From assembly GCA_031276105.1 (NCBI GenBank), contig JAISNS010000175.1, forward strand, positions 1 through 7,497: a stretch of DNA of 7,497 nt, read 5' to 3'. Within the stretch, counting starts at the first letter, position 1, and the number at the start of each line of letters is the position of its first letter. Below, one piece after another: positions 1 through 4,930 of the stretch. Origin of the DNA: Dysgonamonadaceae bacterium (GTDB taxonomy: Bacteria > Bacteroidota > Bacteroidia > Bacteroidales > Azobacteroidaceae). Both the position numbers and the translations under genes were made by a program. The notes under the pieces were generated by a model, which saw only the letters and a list, made by a program, of their open reading frames with translations, was not told where the DNA came from and made no database searches.

Positions 1-471
1 GCCGCTTGCGACCAAAAACGCTACATTGCTCCCCCTATCGTTACTATCGACGACGAAGCGTGTGAAGATGTTGTCGTTTTTTCGCCCAATTTCCTTATGT
101 GTAAAGTTCCGGAATCGAAAACCGGTACCGGAGATAGAAATATTTTAATAAAGAGTTCGGACGGCCTGACAACCTATGCCAGCATACAGAATGGATATAC
201 CTACGTAGATAACAGCAGTTTTTATATCAGCAGCATCAGTTCGATTATTGGCGGCGCAGGAAAAGTGATAACGTTTACCGGCAACAAACTGAGCGAAATA
301 ACCGAAGTAAAGGCAGGCAATAAAGTGTGGACCATCCAGTCTAAAACCTCAACAACCTGCGTATGCAAGCTCCCGGATGATTTGGGCGGTTTGAAAGGCG
401 AGGTAGATATAACGATAGCGCTCAGTGGCGGAGATAGCTACCGCTTCGCCCGAATGTTTGAATACAATTAA
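1..471 (+). CDS. C-terminal part of an IPT/TIG-repeat protein, probably cell-surface or exported (5' end outside window)
   Basis: The frame is open from base 1 to a TAA at 469-471, giving 156 visible residues. The ATG at 97 is internal, because the frame and the domain pattern continue upstream of it. Two IPT/TIG-like units can be seen. The first enters the window truncated and ends near residue 69: a strand with CKVP (34-37), then DRNILI, SSDG and a closing NGYTYV. The second runs from about residue 74 to 156: ISSISSIIGGAGKVITFTGNKL, matching the usual 'P..GG..VTI.G..L' opening, then CKLP (122-125), GEVDITI and a closing MFEYN. In this fold such repeats form Ig-like beta-sandwiches in exported proteins, including glycan-binding surface proteins of Bacteroidota. 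That cellular role is inferred from the family. The protein ends directly at the last beta strand, and no sorting domain or membrane helix follows. Enzymatic domains or a lipoprotein signal, if any, would be upstream of the window. It is convergent with gmd. Confidence 0.75.
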   Translation, partial: AACDQKRYIAPPIVTIDDEACEDVVVFSPNFLMCKVPESKTGTGDRNILIKSSDGLTTYASIQNGYTYVDNSSFYISSISSIIGGAGKVITFTGNKLSEITEVKAGNKVWTIQSKTSTTCVCKLPDDLGGLKGEVDITIALSGGDSYRFARMFEYN

Positions 472-476
472 CAGGG

Positions 477-527
477 AAAAGGCGAAAGGCAAAACGTATA
501 CTGTAAACGCTTTACCTTTCGCCTTTT
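477..527. terminator. Bidirectional intrinsic terminator between the IPT/TIG gene and gmd
   Basis: A perfect 13-bp inverted repeat, AAAAGGCGAAAGG (477-489) and CCTTTCGCCTTTT (515-527), encloses a 25-base loop. The loop contains a smaller possible hairpin whose 3' base overlaps the outer stem (GTAAA 503-507 with TTTAC 511-515). Read on the + strand, the stem ends in TTTT followed by ACTTTTT; read on the - strand, it ends in TTTT followed by CCC. The hairpin starts 6 bases after the stop of the + gene and lies 38 bases beyond the stop of gmd. It is therefore well placed to end both convergent transcripts, and it looks stronger in the + direction. Confidence 0.85.
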
Positions 528-564
528 ACTTTTTACCTCCCATAGAGTTTCAGAAATTAGGAGG

Positions 565-1716
565 TTATTCGAAATAATTCAATATCCGGTATCCTCCGTC
601 TTTCAAATAGGCTTCTTTTTTCATTGCTTTGACGTCGCTGCCCATCATATCTTCGATAAGTGTTTCCAGATTGTATTTGGGTTCCCACGACAGTTTAGTG
701 CGGGCTTTCGTCGCATCGCCAATCAGCAATTCCACTTCCGTCGGACGGAAATATTGGGGGTCAACTTTAATGACAGGCTCTCCGATTCTCTTTTTCAGTA
801 CGTCCAGATAAGACTCTCCGATTTTTTTCACAAAAACAGGCTCGTCGATACCGGTAACAATGCCGGTTTCTTCGACGCCTTCGCCTTTAAATGCAATGAT
901 AACGCCGATCTCTTTGAAGGCCATGGTAATGAAATCGCGGATCGTGGTTGTCACTCCGGTTGCAATGACGTAGTCATCGGGGGTATCTTGCTGCAAAATC
1001 AGGTACATGGCTTTAATGTAATCTTTGGCGTGCCCCCAGTCTCTTTTGCTCGAAAGATTACCCATATATACTTCGTTTTGAATACCTAAGGCAATGCGCG
1101 AGAGCGCTCGCGTAACTTTTCTCGTCACAAAGGTTTCGCCCCGCAAAGGCGATTCGTGGTTAAACAAAATGCCGTTGCAGGCAAACATGTTATACGCTTC
1201 GCGATAGTTGACCGTAATCCAGTAGGCATACATTTTGGCTACGGCATACGGACTTCGCGGATAAAACGGGGTCGTTTCTTTTTGTGGAATTTCCTGTACC
1301 AGTCCGTATAATTCGGAGGTAGATGCCTGATAAATACGGGTTTTTGTTCCCAATCCCAATAAGCGGACGGCTTCCAAAATGCGGAGCGTGCCCAATCCGT
1401 CCACATTGGCGGTATATTCGGGCGTGTCGAAACTCACTTTCACATGGCTTTGCGCGGCCAAGTTATAAATTTCGTCCGGTTGTACTTCGCCGATAATCCG
1501 GGTCAGATTCATCGAATCGGTCATATCGCCGTAATGCAGAATCAGATTCCGGTTATTTGACTGAGGATCTTGATACAAATGGTCGATCCGGTCGGTGTTA
1601 AACAGAGACGCCCGCCGTTTGATGCCGTGCACCGTATATCCTTTTTTAATTAAATACTCCGACAAATAAGCGCCGTCTTGTCCGGTAATTCCGGTAATTA
1701 ATGCTACTTTTCCCAT
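565..1716 (-). CDS. gmd: GDP-mannose 4,6-dehydratase
   Basis: This enzyme converts GDP-D-mannose to GDP-4-keto-6-deoxy-D-mannose, the first committed step to GDP-L-fucose. It is a cytosolic extended short-chain dehydrogenase with tightly bound NADP. The 383 residues are close to the family's usual length of about 350-380. The N-terminal Rossmann motif is GITGQDG (residues 9-15), followed by the nucleotide-binding KRRAS stretch (33-37) and NLAAQSHV (85-92). The catalytic set is T133 in STSE, E135, and Y157/K161 in [23 protein letters not shown] (185-200) and [15 protein letters not shown] (219-233) are highly typical of Gmd and bind the GDP-sugar. The start at 1716 gives the standard N-terminus MGKVALITG. 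It is the last gene of the operon, 12 bases after the fcl stop, and the next gene makes exactly the substrate-consuming partner. Nothing in it looks damaged. Confidence 0.97.
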   Translation of the reverse strand: MGKVALITGITGQDGAYLSEYLIKKGYTVHGIKRRASLFNTDRIDHLYQDPQSNNRNLILHYGDMTDSMNLTRIIGEVQPDEIYNLAAQSHVKVSFDTPEYTANVDGLGTLRILEAVRLLGLGTKTRIYQASTSELYGLVQEIPQKETTPFYPRSPYAVAKMYAYWITVNYREAYNMFACNGILFNHESPLRGETFVTRKVTRALSRIALGIQNEVYMGNLSSKRDWGHAKDYIKAMYLILQQDTPDDYVIATGVTTTIRDFITMAFKEIGVIIAFKGEGVEETGIVTGIDEPVFVKKIGESYLDVLKKRIGEPVIKVDPQYFRPTEVELLIGDATKARTKLSWEPKYNLETLIEDMMGSDVKAMKKEAYLKDGGYRILNYFE

Positions 1717-1723
1717 TATTTTA

Positions 1724-1737
1724 AATTCTTAATTCTT
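1724..1737. repeat. 7-bp tandem direct repeat over the fcl stop codon
   Basis: On the + strand AATTCTT is present twice in direct succession (1724-1730 and 1731-1737). The - strand fcl stop codon (1731-1729) lies across the junction. The repeat fills most of the 12-base fcl-gmd gap. It is probably slippage-derived and has no evident function. Confidence 0.6.
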
Positions 1738-2799
1738 AAGGTACCAGTGATATAATTTTTCTACTCCCTGTTCGATATCAATTTGATGCTTCCAGCCTAA
1801 TTGGTGCAGTTTGGAAGGATCGGTCAGTTTACGCATTGTGCCGTCCGGTTTTTCGGCATTAAACTTAAACTTGCCTTTATATCCAACCGTTTGAGCGATA
1901 ATTTCGGCTAATCCGGCAATTGTAATTTCTTTTCCGGTGCCGATATTGATATGTACATTCCGGATTTCTTTTCCGGCCGGTTTCAAGTCATTGAAATTCA
2001 CATTTTCCATGATATATACGCAAGCGTCGGCCATTTCTTCGCTCCACAGAAATTCGCGCAGGGGTTTTCCTGTTCCCCATATTTCAACGCTTTCTTTCCC
2101 GACGCCGTATTTGTCCAATTTCGCCTGAATCGTTTCTTGCGCTGCGTCACCCGAAACGCCTTCGACCGGCAAACGGTTAAAGTCTTTTCGGATAGCTGTC
2201 CAGTCGTTATTCATCAGGCATTTGGCCAGATAGACTTTTCGCAATAAAGCCGGCAAAACGTGCGATTTTTCCAAATCAAAATTGTCGTTGGGGCCATACA
2301 AATTGGTGGGCATGACGGCAATATAATTCGTTCCGTATTGAATGTTATAGCTTTCGCACAATTTGATTCCGGCAATTTTGGCGATGGCGTATGGTTCGTT
2401 GGTGTATTCCAGCGGGGAGGTCAACAAACAATTTTCCGGCATGGGCTGCGGCGCCTCGCCGGGATAGATGCAGGTCGAACCCAGAAACAGCAGTTTTTTT
2501 ACTCCATTTAAATAGGAAGCATGAATCACGTTGTTTTGTATTTGCAAGTTTTCGTAAATAAACTGTCCCCGGTAAGTATTGTTGGCGACAATTCCACCGA
2601 CTTTGGCGGCGGCTAAGAAAACGTAATCCGGTTTTTGTTCTTTGAAAAATTCAAAAACCGCCTTTTGATCCAGCAAATCCAATTCGTCAATAGAGCGGAG
2701 AAGAAAATTCGTATAGCCTTTTCCCTGTAAATTCCGCAATAAAGCCGATCCGACTAAACCTAAATGACCGGCAAGGTATATTTTCGCGTTTTTTTCCAT
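1729..2799 (-). CDS. fcl: GDP-L-fucose synthase (GDP-4-keto-6-deoxy-mannose 3,5-epimerase/4-reductase)
   Basis: This cytosolic NADPH-dependent enzyme epimerises and reduces the Gmd product to GDP-L-fucose. I chose the ATG at 2797-2799 (356 residues, MEKNAKIYLAGHLGLVGSAL). The frame stays open up to 2964, but that extension overlaps dapL and has no family resemblance. Visible motifs are the Rossmann loop GHLGLVG (11-17), the catalytic S108 within LGSTC, C110 (equivalent to E. coli C109), Y137 and K141 in YAIAK, and H180 (equivalent to E. coli H179). The substrate-binding stretch is PTNLYGPNDNFD (164-175). A segment of roughly 40 residues (about 195-236) has no counterpart in the 321-residue E. 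coli enzyme, but this longer form is common in Bacteroidota. The gene starts only 5 bases after the dapL stop, so translation is probably coupled. A 7-bp tandem repeat lies over its stop codon. Common synonyms are wcaG and fcl. Confidence 0.95.
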   Translation of the reverse strand: MEKNAKIYLAGHLGLVGSALLRNLQGKGYTNFLLRSIDELDLLDQKAVFEFFKEQKPDYVFLAAAKVGGIVANNTYRGQFIYENLQIQNNVIHASYLNGVKKLLFLGSTCIYPGEAPQPMPENCLLTSPLEYTNEPYAIAKIAGIKLCESYNIQYGTNYIAVMPTNLYGPNDNFDLEKSHVLPALLRKVYLAKCLMNNDWTAIRKDFNRLPVEGVSGDAAQETIQAKLDKYGVGKESVEIWGTGKPLREFLWSEEMADACVYIMENVNFNDLKPAGKEIRNVHINIGTGKEITIAGLAEIIAQTVGYKGKFKFNAEKPDGTMRKLTDPSKLHQLGWKHQIDIEQGVEKLYHWYLKN

Positions 2800-2804
2800 T
2801 TGTT

Positions 2805-4004
2805 TTAAATATGAATGATTTTTAAGCGTTCTACCGCTTCCAATGTATTTTCTCTGTTTCCGAATGCCGTGAACCGGAAGAAGCCTTCTCCCGACCGGCC
2901 AAAGCCCGAACCGGGCGTTCCGACGACTTGTACGTTGTGCAGCAATAAATCGAAAAACTCCCAAGAAGTCAGTTTTCCGGGCGTTTTAGCCCAAATGTAC
3001 GGGGCGTTGATTCCGCCGTAAGTCGTTAAGCCTAAAGCTTCCAATCCGGAACGGATGATTCGTGCATTTTCCATGTAATAATCGATTACTTTCCGGATTT
3101 GTTCCCGGCCTTCCGGTGTAAAAACCGCTTCTGCTCCCCGCTGGATGATGTATGCCGTTCCGTTGAACTTGGTCGATTGGCGACGCTTCCATAAAGCATT
3201 CAGACGAAGCGTTTTTCCCTGTGCCGTTTGTGCGGTCAAGGCTTTGGGAACGACGGTATAACCGGCTCTCATTCCGGTGAATCCGGCTGTTTTGGAGAAA
3301 CTGCGAAATTCAATGGCTACCTGTTGTGCGCCTTCTATTTCGTAAATGCTGTGCGGAATTTCCGGTTGCGAAATAAACGCTTCGTAGGCAGCGTCGAAAA
3401 GGATCAGCGAACGATGTTCCAAGGCATAATCGACCCACTTTTTCAGTTGTTCTTTGGTTAAGACGGTGCCCGTCGGATTATTCGGATAGCATAAATAAAT
3501 CACGTCGGCTGTTTTTGCCGGAAATGCCGGAACAAATTGATTTTCGGGCGTACAGGGCAAGAGTTCGATTTTCCTTCCGGCCATTTGGTTGGTATCGACA
3601 TAAACCGGATAGGCGGGGTCGGTAATCGCCACCCAATTGTCGTCGCTTAAAATATCGCCGATATTGCCGGTATCGCTTTTGGCTCCGTCGCTTACGAAAA
3701 TTTCGTCTGCTTCCAGTTGAATCCCCCGGTCTAAGAAGTCATGCTTCAGGATGGCATTGACCAAAAAGTCATAACCGCCGTCGGGGGCATAGCCGCGCAC
3801 GGTTTTTGCATTCGCCATTTCTTCCGTCGCTTTGTGGATTGCGTCGATCACAGCGGGTGCAATGGGTTGGGTAATATCTCCGATTCCTAAACTGATCAGT
3901 TTTTTATCCGGATGGTTTTCCTTATATTCTCCTACTCTTCGCGCTATTTCGGCAAAGAGATAACTCTCGCCGATTTCGGTGTAACATTCGTTAATTTTTA
4001 TCAT
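2805..4004 (-). CDS. dapL: LL-diaminopimelate aminotransferase
   Basis: DapL makes LL-2,6-diaminopimelate directly from tetrahydrodipicolinate and glutamate. It bypasses the succinylase or acetylase branches of lysine and peptidoglycan-precursor synthesis. It is a cytosolic, PLP-dependent, fold-type I class I/II aminotransferase. The 399 residues are near the family's usual ~410. Seen in order: the family-typical N-terminus with SYLFAEIARRV (14-24), LGIGDITQP (39-47), RGYAPDGGYDF (70-80), SDGAKSDTGNI (105-115), NNPTG (175-179), D204 and Y207 for the PLP ring, the Schiff-base lysine K238 in SFSKTAGFTGMR, and the substrate carboxylate arginine R377 in GEGFFRF. These long conserved stretches separate it from generic aspartate aminotransferases. 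It lies 14 bases after dapF, whose product consumes LL-DAP, and 5 bases before fcl. The start gives the family's usual MIKINE-type N-terminus. Confidence 0.96.
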   Translation of the reverse strand: MIKINECYTEIGESYLFAEIARRVGEYKENHPDKKLISLGIGDITQPIAPAVIDAIHKATEEMANAKTVRGYAPDGGYDFLVNAILKHDFLDRGIQLEADEIFVSDGAKSDTGNIGDILSDDNWVAITDPAYPVYVDTNQMAGRKIELLPCTPENQFVPAFPAKTADVIYLCYPNNPTGTVLTKEQLKKWVDYALEHRSLILFDAAYEAFISQPEIPHSIYEIEGAQQVAIEFRSFSKTAGFTGMRAGYTVVPKALTAQTAQGKTLRLNALWKRRQSTKFNGTAYIIQRGAEAVFTPEGREQIRKVIDYYMENARIIRSGLEALGLTTYGGINAPYIWAKTPGKLTSWEFFDLLLHNVQVVGTPGSGFGRSGEGFFRFTAFGNRENTLEAVERLKIIHI

Positions 4005-4018
4005 GCTGTTTTTATTAT

Positions 4019-4825
4019 TTAAATCTCTATTTCTCCGTCAAAAACTTTAACGGCCGGCCCGGTCATAAATACATGATTGTTTTTTTCGTTCCATTCCACT
4101 TCCAAATCGCCGCCCGGCAAAGAAATTGTTGAACGCCGTTCCAATAACCGGTTCAGGACGCCGGCTACGGCTACGGCGCAAGCGCCTGTTCCGCAAGCCT
4201 GAGTTTCGCCGCTTCCCCGTTCCCATACCCGCATTTTTGCCTGTGTGGGAGAAAGTATTTCCACAAATTCCACATTGGTTCTTTCGGGAAACATCGGGTG
4301 GTTTTCGATTTTCTTTCCAATCGTTTCAATATCCGCCGCATCAATTCCGGTTGTAAAAATGACGGCATGGGGATTGCCCATGGAAACGCAGGTCAGCGTG
4401 TATTTTTCCGATTCAAAATCAACGGTTTGATTAATCAATTGCGATTGCGGTTCGCCCATATCGACCCGCACTTTTTCGACTTTTTGATTTACGGGAAACA
4501 ATTGCAGCGCTTTTATACCGGATTTGGTTTCCAGCGTAATTTCTTTTTTATAGGTATAGCCTTCGTCGTAAACAAATTTACCGACACACCGGGCGCCGTT
4601 TCCACACATCCGGCCTTCCGAACCGTCGGCATTGAACATTCGCATCCGGAAATCGCAAGTTTCGGAAGGCATGATCAGTATCAAACCGTCCGACCCGATT
4701 CCCCGGTGGCGGTCGCTGATTTTTATGGCTAATTCTTGTGGATTTTCTACCTTTTCTTTGAAACAATCAATGTAAACATAATCGTTTCCCAGTCCGTGCA
4801 TTTTCGTGAATTTCATAATCTTCAA
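4019..4825 (-). CDS. dapF: Diaminopimelate epimerase
   Basis: DapF interconverts LL- and meso-diaminopimelate in the cytosol, without PLP, using two cysteines. Meso-DAP feeds peptidoglycan cross-links and lysine. The 268 residues fit the family's usual 260-280. The two pseudo-symmetric halves each carry one catalytic cysteine: C74 in [16 protein letters not shown] and C211 in [25 protein letters not shown] near the N-terminus, GNPHAV (150-155) and ERTNVEF (181-187) are also family signatures. The start is ambiguous. The ATG at 4825 adds three residues (MKI) before the more typical [12 protein letters not shown] beginning at 4816, and either could be used; neither has a clear Shine-Dalgarno site, as usual in this phylum. 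It is the first gene of the four-gene operon, about 30 bases downstream of the predicted transcription start. Confidence 0.96.
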   Translation of the reverse strand: MKIMKFTKMHGLGNDYVYIDCFKEKVENPQELAIKISDRHRGIGSDGLILIMPSETCDFRMRMFNADGSEGRMCGNGARCVGKFVYDEGYTYKKEITLETKSGIKALQLFPVNQKVEKVRVDMGEPQSQLINQTVDFESEKYTLTCVSMGNPHAVIFTTGIDAADIETIGKKIENHPMFPERTNVEFVEILSPTQAKMRVWERGSGETQACGTGACAVAVAGVLNRLLERRSTISLPGGDLEVEWNEKNNHVFMTGPAVKVFDGEIEI

Positions 4826-4860
4826 TCTTTTAAATTCGACAATACAGTATTTTTAAGGCG

Positions 4861-4892
4861 CAAAGGTAAAGGATTTATTTGTACAAAACAAA
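4861..4892 (-). promoter_or_regulatory. Bacteroidota-type primary sigma factor promoter of the dapF-dapL-fcl-gmd operon
   Basis: On the - strand there is an exact -7 element TACCTTTG (4868 down to 4861, matching TAnnTTTG). Exactly 20 bases upstream of it is a -33 element TTTG (4892 down to 4889). This sequence and spacing match the consensus recognised by the primary sigma factor of Bacteroides. Transcription would start a few bases downstream, near 4855, leaving a leader of about 30 bases before dapF. The -33 element lies only 35 bases past the stop of the upstream hydrolase gene, so the operon has its own promoter even if some read-through occurs. Confidence 0.8.
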
Positions 4893-4894
4893 TT

Positions 4895-4930
4895 GCCGCC
4901 TGTAGCCGGGTACATTTCAAATTGCGGCTA
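4895..4930 (-). terminator. Possible weak terminator or competing hairpins after the GH95-like gene
   Basis: Two mutually exclusive inverted repeats begin at or just after the hydrolase stop codon. TAGCCG (4930-4925, - strand) can pair with CGGCTA (4908-4903), leaving a 16-base loop. GCCGC (4928-4924) can pair with GCGGC (4899-4895), leaving a 24-base loop and followed by the U-rich AATTTGTTTTG. Both stems are short and the loops long, so termination would be inefficient. The U-rich tail also contains the -33 element of the dapF promoter. I list this with low confidence. Confidence 0.3.

Noticed and set aside
195..235. Suspicion that the ~40-residue extra segment of Fcl (residues about 195-236 of the protein, bases about 2092-2217) is a novel insertion
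   Set aside because: GDP-fucose synthases of Bacteroidota relatives are commonly about 355-360 residues with such a segment, so it is a lineage feature. The coordinates given here are residue numbers.
754..1089. A + strand open frame antisense to gmd
   Set aside because: It has no domain pattern, and gmd on the other strand is unambiguous throughout.
2800..2964. An N-terminal extension of fcl by 55 codons
   Set aside because: It overlaps the end of dapL, has no similarity to the family, and the ATG at 2799 gives the standard N-terminus just before the Rossmann motif.
4298..4732. A + strand open frame antisense to dapF
   Set aside because: It is a shadow of a well-conserved gene with both catalytic cysteines in frame.
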